Shown: one piece after another, positions 1 through 13,000 of the stretch
Numbering within the stretch: the stretch's first letter is position 1
Layout: every line of letters begins with the position of its first letter
Source of the DNA: Schistocephalus solidus
Taxonomy: Eukaryota > Platyhelminthes > Cestoda > Diphyllobothriidea > Diphyllobothriidae
NCBI GenBank assembly: GCA_017591395.1
Contig: WEDG01000198.1
Span: forward strand, 124,001 to 188,000
Reading direction: 5' to 3'
Length of the DNA: 64,000 nt
Made by a program: the position numbers and the translations under genes
The notes under the pieces: generated by a model
The model's database searches: none
Seen by the model: only the letters and a program-made list of their open reading frames with translations
What the model was told of the DNA's origin: nothing

Positions 1-880
1 ACCATAACGAAGGCCTGTGGTCTGTAAATAAAACGAATTCGTGGTCATCAAGAAAGTGTAGAAAATGCCAGATGGCTAGGTAGGCAGCAAGGATTTCTCA
101 GCTGAAGCCAATTTAGTGTAGGGCTAAGTGTTTAAAAAGAACGCCAGATGCTGTAGAACATCGCCAATGGTTTGCTGGAGGGGTACACTAACGACAGTGT
201 TGCAAACATCTTTCATGATAGTTAGGTTATTGTCTGAGTGCGTATAGGCTAGGAGGGTTGATTTCGCAAGGACAGCCTTTGCAGCATTGAAGGACTTGAT
301 GGTCTCCTCTGTCACCCACAGCGTCTTCTTTGAATGAGCCAGAGGTCACTGAGTAGCTGCAGGATGGTAGCAGTGCGGGGGAGAAAAGGGTGGTTGCATG
401 TCACCATACCCCGGAGGCGGCGTAATTGATTGATAGTGGTAGGGACTGTGAAGTTGACTGTTGAAGAAACCTTTTCAGGGACCAAATCCACTACGGGACC
501 CAAAAAGATTAAGGTGGGAACTGCAAGCTCACATGTGGCATCACTTATTATAAAACCATAGGAATTGGGTCGTTTGAACAGTTGTCAAAGGTGGGCCTCG
601 TTTTCAGAAGCTTCCGAACCCAACACTAGTAAAACTTCAGTATAAGGTGGATGAAGTGGAGCCCTTGCGGCATCTGATCGATAAAACGCCAGAGTTTGAG
701 TGGCATGCAACTGAATTTCATATAACGCAAAGGGAGTGATGACTGGTTTTTGGCATATTACTGGCCTCCATTCGGTGCGAAGCACGAACGTGATCAAACC
801 TGGCGAACATGCGCTTACCCTGTAGCGTGATGATAAAGTCTGAACATGTGGGATGCAGTACTGATGGGGAATAGTCACTG
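1..880 (-). mobile_element. Ty3/Gypsy-like retrotransposon remnant: RT and RNase H part of pol, truncated by window edge
   Basis: Read on the minus strand from about 878 down to 1, three broken frames follow the order of a Gypsy-type pol gene. Positions 878-585 hold a reverse transcriptase piece with 'ITPFALYE' and other decayed RT segments. Positions 503-312 carry 'TINQLRRLRGMV' followed by 'HPFLPRTATILQ', the usual run after the RT catalytic core. Positions 315-124 give 'TEETIKSFNAAKAVLAKST', then 'LLAYTHSDNNL', the start of the RNase H region. Below 124 the frame resumes with stops and resembles the RNase H segment before the 'TDHRPL' motif, then runs off the left edge. Several frame changes and stops show it is inactive. 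The family assignment comes from motif order read by eye; clade not determined. Confidence 0.8.
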
Positions 881-2580
881 AATTCAGTGCCTGGTAATCA
901 GCACTAGGTTGCTAACCGCCTGTTCTTATCCTTGGAGCAAGGTATACCGGTGATGCGTGGCAGCTTTCGACTGTCAGACGGCAGTCAATCTTGTACAATG
1001 CGGCCGTAGCCAACCCTATGATATCTGAAGTGCTAGTGAAATGTTATTCAGTCCGATACTGCACCGAACCCGAAGCTGGAAAAGAAGTTCACATGAATTA
1101 TGTACCATGAGGAGTTAAGAGACTTGGTATCTTATGAGACTGTCTTAGTAGTTTGACAGCATTAGAGTGAGCACGTTGAAAGAATTGGTGTCGTCTGGGC
1201 CAAAAATCTTTTGAGTGACAAGAACCATATCCGTTCCTCTAATGCCCCGATGGTTTTAAGTTGCATAAAAGTTTACCGTTTTCAGGTGGCATAAGACGAA
1301 GCGGTCGGGGAAATTGCATGAATGTCGGGTTGAGAGATGCGTTAAAAATGGCATTCAAATCAATTGTTTTGTTCAACGTGTATTTGTAGTTCTTTCGTTG
1401 AGCTAGCTGCAACGCGTCCTGTCGGGGTGATAATTAGGCTCCTAGCTTGCAGTGCGTTTAGATTTGAAGAACTGCATGCGGTCTAATCATTTTTTTCAAT
1501 GCTATTTAATTTACCCTTCTTCGGAAAATTTAGCAACACAAAAACATTAAATGCTTTCGGTTGGTTATACTTGTTGGAGGGTCACAACACTGTTTGCAAA
1601 TCCCTGTAAGTTCTCGGTCATTGCTTTGAGCTTTTACAATTAAAACAGTAAAAACTTTGCGGTGTCCCCGTGGGCCCTTCATTGGTTAAGCGCTGATTTC
1701 TGACGCCTATTGCGCAGTTTCTAAACTTGACCTTTGCCATAACAGCGAATGTTTCTTTGAGTTTAGTTTTTAAATGCAGTCAAGACCATGGTCGTCATTT
1801 TATGTTCCTACCACTGATTTACGTTTTCACAAATGCTCGGCACAAACAAAACCGGTGAATACAAGGAAGAATCTCGAATTTAAAAAGCCAAATCTTTCTT
1901 TTCGGTGAGTGATTGGAGCTGCTGCATTCCAGCAATTGTTTAATTTTGTCTTAATCCACATCACGAGCATACTTGTTTATGAATGCGCGAATTTTACTCA
2001 GCATGAAAAGTTCTATTCAGAAATGTTTATTACCAGAAACGAACAGTGGTCAAAAAAATCAGCATTTCGGAATTGATAATATTTTACACATTTTTAGCAG
2101 AATAGCATTTTATTTTTGCCGAAATTTCCCCTACCTATTCCGTATCATTGACCGCCATACCACCATTAGGATTGTAAGTATACGTCTGATAAAGACGCTT
2201 TTGTTTTTAATTAGCAACTATGAATGTCGATTAAGGCCTAAATAGCAACTAGGTGCGAATTTCGGATCTTTCCTAAATAGCTGCGTTGCTGCAAAATTCA
2301 AGCGCACCCGGTGACTCATGAAACATGAAATAAAGACAAAGTTATGATGGAAGAAAAGCCACTAGAGTAAACAGGAGTGCTGTTTTGTTATGTTGTAAGA
2401 TTAGAGTGAAGCAATGATTATTTGCAAACGATCTTGAACTAAAAAAATGCTAAGTACATGGAAAATAGGCTTTTCTTGGCAGTCTATGATAAAAACATTA
2501 AATAACTTCTAGGTTGTCACTTACTAACAAAGATGGACCACCAATGCTTTTCTCTTTCTTATTTCCCCAGTCCTTTTTTT
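881..2580. other. AT-rich non-coding stretch, nothing recognised
   Basis: No ORF above background, no RNA gene and no repeat recognised by eye. The minus-strand Gypsy remnant may begin a little above 880, but I cannot place its upstream boundary. Confidence 0.4.
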
Positions 2581-2639
2581 CCAGTTGTTCTGCCACAGAT
2601 CATTAACCTACTTGCTTAAGCATACACTATACCTACATA

Positions 2640-2806
2640 CCTTAAAGATTGGAATGAATCCAATGCTGTACGAAAGCCAGGAAAACCCCCACAACCAGGA
2701 TGAATGTGGGGAGCCAGAAAGCTTGCTTCGGATGCCTGCGCATAAAGTGTTCTACAGTCAACACTTAAGTGCCGCCGAAACCCTCAACAGAAGACTTGAT
2801 CAAATG
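2640..2806 (+). CDS. Possible isolated coding exon, product unknown
   Basis: The open frame covering 2585-2890 has protein-like composition between about 2640 and 2806: acidic and polar, with 'MLYESQENPHNQDECGEPES' followed by 'LLRMPAHKVFYSQHLSAAET'. Candidate acceptors are the AG near 2636 and others upstream. A GTGCGT after the ATG at 2804-2806 could be a donor in phase 0, which would match the phase-0 start of the exon at 20729. That would make it an upstream exon of the Ig/CH gene, but the fit is one in three by chance. No family recognised. Confidence 0.3.
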
Positions 2807-3201
2807 GTGCGTTCATATTCCTGGAATAATAACTTCTATAGCACTGTTCTGGACCATGTAGCCACGTTCCTTTCATGGGCTATTTTTTAGAAGGTACTAT
2901 CGGTATAAGAGACTGAGAACGTGTATCCTCGTTCTCTGACATTCACTGTTTAGAGTTGCGAAAATTCTCATTGAAAAATTCAACAGATAATTTGGTGAGC
3001 ATAGTTTTGCTTTCGATGAATTTCCGCCGGGCCTTTACATTTATATGCTTACGTAAATAAGTCAAATATGCGGGCAAGTAGAAAAACCGTGTTAATTTTC
3101 TGCGTGGGGCGAACACAAAATTGCGGTCAGTATTCTGGTCAGCGTTAGGTAGACGATGGTAATTTACAAAATCTCCTCGATTCCTTCAAAATTCCTTATA
3201 G

Positions 3202-3465
3202 GCCGCGTTTGTGGGCTACGCCAGAAGCGGCTGCAATCAGGTTACACAAACTGATCCTGCGCGTGTATAAGAACTGCACCCACGTGCACATTTCTTATGG
3301 TCAAAAGCCACCAATGCAGCCGCCCGCAGTTGATTACCTGCCCCGGCGGCCAACAGCCCCCCCCCCCCCTGACGCTGATGAGAAGGCTGACCGCAACTGT
3401 GTATCCACCCTCTACCAACCTGACAACCACACGATTTTTTCTACTAGCCCGCATATTTCACTTAG
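3202..3465 (+). CDS. Possible coding exon with a poly-proline run, product unknown
   Basis: A GC-rich island in AT-rich surroundings, open from an acceptor-like CCTTATAG ending at 3201. It reads 'PRLWATPEAAAIRLHKLILR', then 'PPAVDYLPRRPTAPPPPDAD' with an uninterrupted C tract at about 3357-3369. The 3' limit is unclear: GTCTAT at 3466 or GTGTAT near 3400 could be donors. The entry phase (2) does not match the possible exon at 2640-2806, so either they are not adjacent exons or one of the two is wrong. No family recognised. Confidence 0.3.
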
Positions 3466-4194
3466 GTCTATAACGATATAAATGTAAAGGGCTGACGAGA
3501 ATTCATCGGAAGTACACTTATGCTTGCCACATTTTCTTTTGAAGTATCTGTTTAGTTAAGAAATTTTTGCGCTTGATTTCGCAAAAGTTCGCCCGAGGGA
3601 GGGTATTTACAGTACGGTTCTATCAAAAAATGCAAACATGCCACATCAGCACTCCGTCATTGGTAATCTCTAAGAGGTAAGACTCTAAGATTGAGTCCAT
3701 AAATGTTTCAGAGCTATACACGAAAACAAATTATTATAATAATCGTAATAAGGTTACTCTCCTATTGCTAATATGAACTAAAAAACTGTTTAAAAAGCAT
3801 GCATATTCAAAGAGCTCGTCAGCGGAGATATTGCTTGCACGTATTACTTTACTGCGTAGTGTTTGCAACCAGATCCCAAATTACCATATAAAAACTTGGT
3901 TAGATGCACAAGTGAAATCACCCTTGCGCCAGCAAGTGCGCATAAAGTTTTGCCACGATAATCATGGTATATATTGTCCTGCAACTTTTCATTCGCATTG
4001 AACTTCGCTTTTTTTCTCGGAAAAATAAGTTGGCTTACTGTGCTGAGGATGAGCCTCTTAGTGCCTTTGTTAACAATCTTTCTCCGGTGAATGGGGATTT
4101 ATCGATCAGGTTGCCTGATCGGCAAGGCCGGTTTTGCCTTGGGGTTCAATTAAGTGCTTTCGCAGGCAGTAACATAGCGACGAACAATAGATAA

Positions 4195-4385
4195 AAATAA
4201 AGAGGCTACGACTTATTTCTGGCCTATTAGCCATATTCAGCCGATCGAATGGCAGAGCGTTGAGCTATTTACCGTTCGGAGCCCCACAAAGGTCCAGCTG
4301 GATATGGTTGGCTGATGCTGGTTGAAATGACCATTCTTGTCTCTGTTGTATCTATCAGTAACCCTCCTATACGCATATACAGTCA
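4195..4385 (+). repeat. Degenerate copy of dispersed repeat family A
   Basis: Positions 4298-4355 carry the family A body signature in plus orientation: a TATGGTTGGCTGATG-like stretch, then GAAATGACCATTCTTGTCTC. This is the mirror of the body seen on the minus strand at 21853 and 49876. The tRNA-like part is not clear here. Divergence is high. Confidence 0.35.
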
Positions 4386-4926
4386 CTGAATTAACTCATG
4401 AATTATTACTCAAAATTTTATTTGATTAAAAAGGATTACTTAGACTGGCTTCCATTTCGAGTACATCAAATGTATTTTACTAATGCCTGGACGTCAGTTT
4501 TTAAATGCGCTTTTTCAGCCGCCACAAATACCCGCACACTGCAAAAATATTAACTTAATCAGTAGGATGTTTTTCTGTTGATGTTAAATGCCCTCATACA
4601 TAAACATATATTTCCTAGAACAAATGCTCCGAAATACCCTTACTTGTATATTTTTGGTAGCCAATCCTATCGCCGTCAAATGTATACACAATTAAAGTGT
4701 TTAATTAAGTTATAAAAAGTTTTCCTTTGACAAATACATTTGAGACCGAACAGCGGGTGTATTTACGCTATTATTTCCCAATTTATAAGTTATATACTTT
4801 CTATGTTAATAAACGTATGCATTTATCTAGGCTATTATGAGGAGGCTTTATCGTACTTAAATACTTGTTCAATGGATATGGTCCACGTTGTGTAATCCAT
4901 ATCGAGCATACGCAAACTGGTTTTTG

Positions 4927-4928
<2 letters not shown>

Positions 4929-5004
<76 letters not shown>
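4929..5004. repeat. (TA)n microsatellite, about 38 units
   Basis: An uninterrupted AT dinucleotide run, followed by the short palindromic CATGATCATG. Apparent Tyr-Ile repeat ORFs on both strands are artefacts of this tract. Confidence 0.97.
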
Positions 5005-5006
<2 letters not shown>

Positions 5007-5029
5007 TGATCATGATCCATAATGGACGT

Positions 5030-6660
5030 CGAAGGAGGGAGGGCCGGTGCGTGGACCGAATTAGGTTTGTACTAGCGTTTCGGAAAGTTCCAAGGTTTCA
5101 TTGTCAGATTTTGGAGTTGGCTGTTCCGGTTGGTCCTTAGTTGTTGCAACCTCATCATCCACCTCGAAGTTTATTCGTGCCCGATGCACAAACTATGATT
5201 TGCTTGGATGCCTTTTTAAATTTTTGCCCCGTCATGATGACCGCTTGCGAGCTAGCATGACCTTTGTCCCCTTTACGACCGTCATAGTTGCAACGGGACT
5301 AGCGTACGTGTTTTCGTGTTTTTCGTCAATTTCTTCTGCGGCTGCAAACTAACTAGTCTTTTTGGAGGGGTCACCGATTAAGTGTTTTATGTTGGTCACT
5401 TGAACTCTGGGTGTCGCTCGCCCTCGTCTCTATTGGTGTCGGCTGGTGAACCAGCTGAAATCCACCCGTTTATGCTGTCGGCCTTGCCCAGATTGATTCA
5501 AGCCTTGTTTCTGACCTTGCCAATTGCCTATGCAGCTCCTTCCACGTCGCTTTCATATTAAACTTCGATCTAAAAACGGAATGTGCAATATGGATAACCT
5601 CATGTAAAACCGGATACAATAAATTAAACAATTTTTTGTACAAAATCGTGTGGTTTTCTCGAGTGGCGCCCCATTTCGCATTTTCAGCGTGAACCTTTAA
5701 CATTTGGGCGTCGATTCCTTTCATGTTGTCTTTAGCTGTGATTTTTTTCCGTTCATTTTCATGCTCAGGACTATCATAATGGTTGACTTTTTCGTGTGCT
5801 TGACATCTGCCTGAAATTTCTGACTTTATATCTCTCCCATCACTACGGCATCAATTTTCATTCCACGGGTCGCTGTTAGACACGTAAGTCTCGGTTTGCA
5901 TTCCGACAAATGCAGTTCCGTGAGGTAGGCGGTATGCAGGTTGGGTGTGCCAATCGAAGATCAACTTTTGGGCAGAATTCCATCTTCTCACGGGCTTGGC
6001 TGAAGAGTATTGAATTTCCTATGCCGAAGTTGTATTTCTCTTTTTTGTGTGACCAAATACCATAAAGAATTCATCCTGAAGGTTTATCGCATGCTGATGC
6101 TCATGTCCTTTTTTTCCAGCGCGATGGCCTGTTTCACCAGCACACATTGCACTACAGTCCTTAAATGGCATGTTTTAGGCCACCGCAAATTCTTCCGTTG
6201 TTAGTAGCGGGTTGTTTGTTGGGTGTCATTCTTGACTGTTTAATTGTAGATTTCGTTTTGTGGGCCATAATAACCTAAAGGAGTTTCAAATTCTTGCTGT
6301 CACCTCTGAAATGCTCTTCACCTACGCAATCGTGAGCAGGAATTTCGGCAGCTCATTGTTCGACAGCTCGAGGGTAGGCTTCTTAAAGCACTTACATATA
6401 AAGACCTTCAGGTGACTGCCAATAGAATAGGCAAGTACTTCACCTCTTTTTTCTCCAATCTTCATCGTTACAATGTGATTGGGATCCGTTGGAAGAGAAA
6501 TTTGCCATTTTTTGATTTTACGGCCAACATGGTGATTGATTTTGAAGTGAATGATGAGTCAAGGGTTCATCGCTCCACAGAATACCGTGGTTCTTATCAT
6601 TCGGTTTGCAAACTCGTTCATTGAGGAAGCGTAACTAATGATTTATTTCTTCTTCCGAAG
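5030..6660. other. Unassigned region, possibly decayed transposon on the minus strand
   Basis: Base composition is less AT-rich than on either side and short minus-strand frames are present, for example 5724-5470 with 'LLYPVLHEVIHIAHSVF'. On the minus strand near 6595 a stretch reads 'KNHGILWSDEP', faintly like the second acidic motif of Tc1/mariner-type transposases. No continuous frame or terminal inverted repeats support this. I cannot assign a family. Confidence 0.2.
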
Positions 6661-9600
6661 TAAATTGAGTGTCACGAAAGTTTAAGTTCAGCAGTGCCAA
6701 TAAACGCGAAGTTGTGCGTCTGCTGATGTACATTGTGTGACCTATCTCATGATAACTGCCAAACATTTTCGAATGATTTACAGTCAGTCGCAAACCAACA
6801 GCTGCGCTTATACGAAAACTTTGAAATAATGATGGAAAACCCTATCGAAATATAAAAAGTTAAGGAAATGTTTCAGTTAATAATACCTCATCTAGAAATA
6901 TTAAATTATTTAAAAAGGTGGCATATTGTAAAAACGTGCGAACTCGCTGTATTTGTGACTAATACAATTAAATAGAATTTTCTGTCGAAATAGTATACAT
7001 ACCAGTTTGTGTACCTTTAAAGCATTATCCTTTCGACAAAGTTTTTAATAGATATTTTGACATTTGATTAAACTTAGTGACAGATCGTCCTTGAAATGCC
7101 AGTGAAAACTTCACAATTTTAGGGTTTTTTAAGTGCCTGTTCATAAATGTAGTTTCGATTGTACATGTTAATCAAAAACTTAAAAGGAGGACGATACTTA
7201 AAAATGTTACCCAAGTAGTGAGTTGTTAAATATTCTGTCAAATGCAGATGGAAATTCGAATTAGATTTAAGGATTCACCCAAAAATGAAAAATTATTGAC
7301 ACGAAAATGATCGTTCACATCAGAATTCGGCGATCAATATGCCTAAAATCAATTGAAAATCTCTCTTTTATAAAGTGCCTTATTAAAAAGCACTTTTCAA
7401 TAGATATTATGCTGATGAATATATGCACAATTTAGAATTTTCAAAGAAAAAGTTAAGTTAAAAATGTGGAATTTGACCATTTTTGTCTTTCCTGATACTA
7501 AGTGATACCTTCACTGTGGAACATCAAAAACTCACTTTCCGCTTTATATTGAAGTTTTTTTCAATATATTCTTGTACGTAAATGTGTCATTATATGATTG
7601 CCTATGTTCAAAAGAGAAGCCGAATATATACTTAGATTTTGTGCAAAATTCAAATCTTCGGCCCATTGCGTTCCTTAATCCTGGACTAGCGGAAACTATA
7701 CTATACAAAAAGAACTTTATCGCTCACTTTCAATTAAAGCATAGGTTGCCCTAGGCGGGCATCTCCACAGTTTGTTGTACACTTTTTGTTTACGGGTCTA
7801 GTTTTCGGCATAGAAAACCAAAATACTGGTAAACAAGTTTATTTTTGCGTTTTATGGCAAAAACGCCAGAAAGTTTTCAACAAAAATTATTTTTAAAGGT
7901 TAAATAATTTCTTATATCTGAAAAAATGCGATATCTTACACTTGCTTTCACCTGATTTTCCCTGGATTGAGATCACATTTCCGTTTGCAGAAGACATTTA
8001 TCTGAAAATTTCCTATCTCTATATTATTGTCCTTTTATAGCACAACACAAAAAAAACAATAGGGTTTGTCCTGCAATATTAAACAGCATAAGCAATTTCT
8101 GGGATATTCGACAACCTCCGATTTTACCCAAATTTAGCCTCTTTACCTTCAATATATAAGTTTGAAGAGGCGCTGTTCTTTAGAAGAAGGCTTTTTGAGC
8201 ATCAAAATCCAATTAAAAAACCAAAATAAAAAACCAAATGTACGCAAAATTACTCACTCAAATTTTGATCACACATTGCATGAGTTAGGTCATCTACTTT
8301 AAGTAAGAAGAAAAGGCGAACCCCTGAGCCATGACTCTACTGCGTGACCCTCTCTGCAGCTTCTAAGCCCCCTAACGCAGAAGCTGAATCCAGACACAGG
8401 CAAATCCAATTGACATATGCATGTAAACGGGACTCAACGCAGTTTGACCGGGGACGCACCCTCTATACAGGCGGATAATCGTAAGGGTAATTGGGGGGTT
8501 AGGCAATTTCAACAGCCTAACTATGACTAATTTACGTCAGCATAGATGCGATGATGACTACTAAAACACAAACATTGCCCACCTCCACCCCCGAACGGGC
8601 GAAGTGAAGACTGTTGACATCCTCCAACATTATTTTCGTCCATGAGTTGAATGCACAGATTACCTCTGCTATTAACACCACGTCAGCGTAAGGAATGATA
8701 CCTTACTGAACTCCGAAACAGCAAATGTCGTTTGTATCATAAACGCAAGGATAACATTTACCTTCCACACATATATCTTTATATTTTAGATTTTATTATA
8801 TCGTATGCGTTATAATCTATCCATATTATGGGACATAAACGATTAGCCTTATAGAGTCCAATGTGTTCCTACACAGCAATTATTCTTCTAGTTTCAGTGA
8901 TTTAAAGTGTTTAACAACTGCGATTTGTAACCTCGCTTACACGTATATATATATAACTTAAGAATGCAAAGGCGTGTTTTGCAAATTCACACGGTTTTTT
9001 TGTCTGCGCCTCTTATTAGATGAAGTGTGCCTCCACCGCAACAATCAGCGGAGACTCTGGGCTTGGGAAAGGACTCAAACAGGATTTTCTCTGCTGCAAA
9101 TCAGAGGTAGGCATTTAAGCGCTGGAAAACCAAAAATACCTAATGTTTGAAAATTTATCGAAAAGTTGGAATGTAAAAATAAACTTTCTAAAAGCGGAAA
9201 CTACTAGATCTACTAAAATGAAACAGATGTTTCCCACTCACATGCTACCTTATGATCATATGGTTGTAAGTGTTGACTGTAGAAAACATTTACAATTCAA
9301 TATTAGGGATTTGCAAGAGCAAATTAATAGCTGTTTTTATGTTAATATACAATAAAAATGTGAAGTTAAAATGCTAGAAAATACAATCTCCGTTTTCAGA
9401 GCACAATCAGGAAATATTTAAGGGAATGCATAAATGCACAGAAGACTTCCTAAGCCTTTTTGTTGTATGACTTTGTGTTCTCCAAATTACTTATATTATT
9501 CTCTACTATCCTCGACTTTGGCATACAGTTATATACCAAACACTAATTATTCTCAAGAGAAAATCTTTCAAAATTGAGACTTTCTTGAGTGTTTAACTGT

Positions 9601-12570
9601 TAGAGTGCACAAGGCAAATAAATGACTTCAACCGTTGGTGATAAAACTTGTCGTCTGCATGCCTGAACAAAACGGATGAAAATTGAAACAAAAAACAGTG
9701 GAAAACGTGTAGCTTTGCAAAAATAAATCCTTCTGTGGGAATAAACACAAGCAATCAACGAAAAGGATTAGTCTGGCTTAGTGTTTGTTCAAACAGTTTA
9801 GTTTGTAATAAATAACATCGTCATTTTTAATTTTTGAATTCTAACCTGAATAAAATAGCTTAATATCTTTTCATCAAAGAAGATTCTGGATTCACCAGCT
9901 TCCTGATGAAGATAATTGATGTTTCGCAGGTATTTGTACTGCTACGGCTGTGCCGCTAGCTTAAGCACAAGGTAGGAGAGTTAACCGTTTATATTGTACT
10001 CTTTCATATGGAAGTTCAATTGCAAATGCGTGTCCCGCATGGTAACGTAAGTACCAAACATACCTACAAGTCCTATAGGGTATCTTATTATAAACAAAAC
10101 ATGGTTTCTGAATCAGCTGCACCAGTCTGATGACTATCGTCGTCTTTTATGTGCCACCTGTTTTGACCTAATACCACAGACTTCGTGAAACATGACAAAT
10201 AATAAGGAAAAGATTGAATGTGTTCCATATTACCTACGGATTTAGAATGTACTTACGTCCGAATGCAATCTGTTTCTTGGACCTGACTAAGGAAATTACA
10301 TTCTTGCTACTATTGCATGCGGGAAAAGTAATTTTCCCTGCTGATATCCACGATTGTTTAGTTCATTCTCACATGAATTTTACAATCACCCCGTGCCTTT
10401 AATCCCAGCATCCTCATGTTTCAGGTGTTATGGAGTACCCTCTTAGACAAACATCCTCTTAATATGCATTGTTTATTTACTATGTCTCATTTTCTGTTTG
10501 CATTGTTCTGTATCGATTAACTGTATAAAGACTTTTTTGCCTGATAGCAAGACAATAGTTCAGAAAGACATTCAGCTACCATGCACGTAAATCTTTTTAT
10601 TTAGAAGGCATCGATGGTTGCACCGTTTTTGCATTTAGCTTAGATGACTTTTTTACCTGGAGCAATGGCGTTATGAATGGGAGGGATATTTTTCGCATAT
10701 GCCACAATTTCCCATTAAAACAGTAAGTCTTTTAAGTGTTTTATTTACTATCAGTGCACTTGAGCACGCCCCAACCTAGTTGGCCTTTGTAAGCTTCATA
10801 CTTAACACACAGATAGTTTACGTTTCAGGCCATACTCGTCTGAAGTATTTTAAAATACGTATAGTCTGTTGGAAATAGATGAGCATGCGTTATAAATGCT
10901 TCACTTTTTTAAAGTTCCAAAGTAACTATTTCGCAGGAGGACCACCCCATGATGAATGATATGTTAATACGTTATATTTTCCTAAAGAACTGATTCCAGA
11001 GCATGTTGTATTTGAGTTTTCCTTTCATAAAATTATTTTGCAGTGTTGCAAAGTCCAGGGTTTGTAAGGATATAAGCAACTTCATAAACAACCAGTCTAC
11101 TCGCAGCAGAGTTCTTCTCACAAATGCTTTAGAATACAATCGTCAAAGTGTAGCTGACATCTTACAGACGCGCAATTAAACTAGACTTGCATATGCATTA
11201 TTGCGATTAGAGCAGAGGGAGGGTAAAATGCACGATATTTCAAAAGGAATAAAGAGAAAAGGCAGAATGTCTTCATTAAATCGTGATAATAAAATTGGCC
11301 GATTTTTTCTAATAGTTGCACCATAGCTGCCAAACGATCGCGCCGCACCGTTTGGGAATCATTGATTCTAGAAATTTTATCATATATTTTAGAAACAAAT
11401 TATCCTTATATCTTCATCACTATAAAAATTAGAAGGCTAGACAGTGTCGTGTGGTATAAAGGGATGGCTTGCGCCTATGGAAAGTTTGGGCATATTTACG
11501 TGTATATAATGCAATGCACTGTGGCTTTGTCCTGCGTCACCGTAAAGTGCAAGACAGAATATATATTAATTTAAATGTTTATTTGGTGCGGGCTCTAAAG
11601 TCTGACAGAAGCCATGCTTAGTCTGTGATCAACTCTTCTGTTCTGTTACTTAAGTTTTCAGCAAAGAAATTTATAAAAGTACTGTAGTATATAATGTTCT
11701 TTCACTATCTATGCTGCAAGGCCATTCGGAAGAACTTTTGATGCTAACCTTCATTCCATTTATCATGTCAATACAGGTAAACGTAACCTTGCTAACAATA
11801 TAGGCGGTTTAAAGAGCCTCCTCCCAAATTTCAGAAATAATAATATTTGTTCGAAATTTCGGTATTTTCCTCAGTTGTATCAATTTACCTTAATGATATT
11901 TCTGTAGTCACCCTCTGCGAGTAATAAACCGGTTGAATTTGTTTCCATGTGTCCAATGTTTTGGCTTTCATTTGACGGCTACTAATGAATTTGGTTAGCA
12001 TTACAATAAACTTCAGTTTTTCACTTTCTGGAGCAGTCTCTGCTTGTCTCTTCCATTATTATCCATGATTTCAAGGCTTAACTTAGACTTGCGCTTTCTT
12101 ATAGGCTGAGTACCAAGATTCTCATACATTTCAAGCGGTAAAAAGTGACATATCGGCCTTTCAGATCGAATTACGAAAAATGCCAGCAAACTAATGCTCA
12201 TAAGAATAAACTATCCATAATGAACCTAGAAAAGCGGGTCAGTTCCCAAAACGATATTATCCAAGGAGATGGGAAAGAATGAATGATAGTTATGAGGCCG
12301 TCGATCAAGTTAGTATTCAGTGTGCACGATCGGGAATTGCTTGAGCAGGAGCGTTTGCCTGAGCAAGAGAGGAATATGCTCGTGCAGTACGTTTTTCCTA
12401 GACTTTCCTGCTTTAACCAGTCTACCACTTAGCCTGCACCTCGTCCAAGGGATTAACATCAGGAAAAAATAGGTGTTTTTCACACTCTGAACAATAACGG
12501 AAGCATCTAAAGCACCAAAACTCATTTATAAGCTTTGCATGGAGGCTGCATGTTGAGTGGATATATTTAA
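6661..12570. other. Long AT-rich non-coding stretch
   Basis: About 5.9 kb of AT-rich sequence without a convincing exon, RNA gene or recognisable mobile element. Short ORFs (60-76 codons) are compatible with chance. It may be intron or upstream flank of the Ig/CH gene. A slightly GC-richer patch at 8280-8700 was not matched to anything else in the window. Confidence 0.45.
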
Positions 12571-12574
12571 GTTT

Positions 12575-13000
12575 CGTCCAGAGCTAGCGTCAGACTGTAG
12601 TGGCTCCACTCAAAGTGACCTTCATGATGGGTGGCGTCGATGTGAGATCCAAGTCTCTCTCCCGCATCGAATCCTGCTTGATATGGTATTATGGATAAGA
12701 TCGTACACGACACACTGCCCTTCCTCCCAAACGGACTGCGTGGTAGATGCGTTAGACCAACACGGGGCTAGATCAGGGCGCGGCAGGCGTTATTCCAGAT
12801 GCACTCCCATGCGCGCTGGGGCGTGGTGGCGCGCTGGGGCGTGGTGGCGCGCGTAGGTGCAGACTCACGCCGCGACAACCACCTGCGCTCGATCCCGCCT
12901 CCGGTCTTCTTGATTCCTTACTGACACTGGGCACAGGTAAGTGATGGAAGTGTGATTGGAGTAGATATAGTGCAAGTCTACTTTCGCTTAAAAGTCATCC
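12575..13000 (+). repeat. Dispersed repeat family B, copy 1
   Basis: Shares two segments in the same order with 45125-45545: a 'CAGACTGTAGTGGCTCCACT'-like segment near 12590, and a later 'CCTCCGGTCTTCTTGATTCC' segment at about 12898 followed by a TGACACTGGGCACAGG-like run, then ATAGTGCAAGTCTACTTTCG. It also contains a local 18-bp tandem duplication (CGCGCTGGGGCGTGGTGG twice) at about 12813-12848. It has the size and spread of a short interspersed element. No coding capacity. Confidence 0.6.

Noticed and set aside
4801..5140. Overlapping ORFs with Tyr-Ile repeats on both strands
   Set aside because: They are translations of the (TA)n tract and have no independent support.
5100..6660. Possible Tc1/mariner transposase on the minus strand
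   Set aside because: Only one faint motif (HGILWSDE), no continuous frame, no second or third catalytic residue placed, no terminal repeats found.
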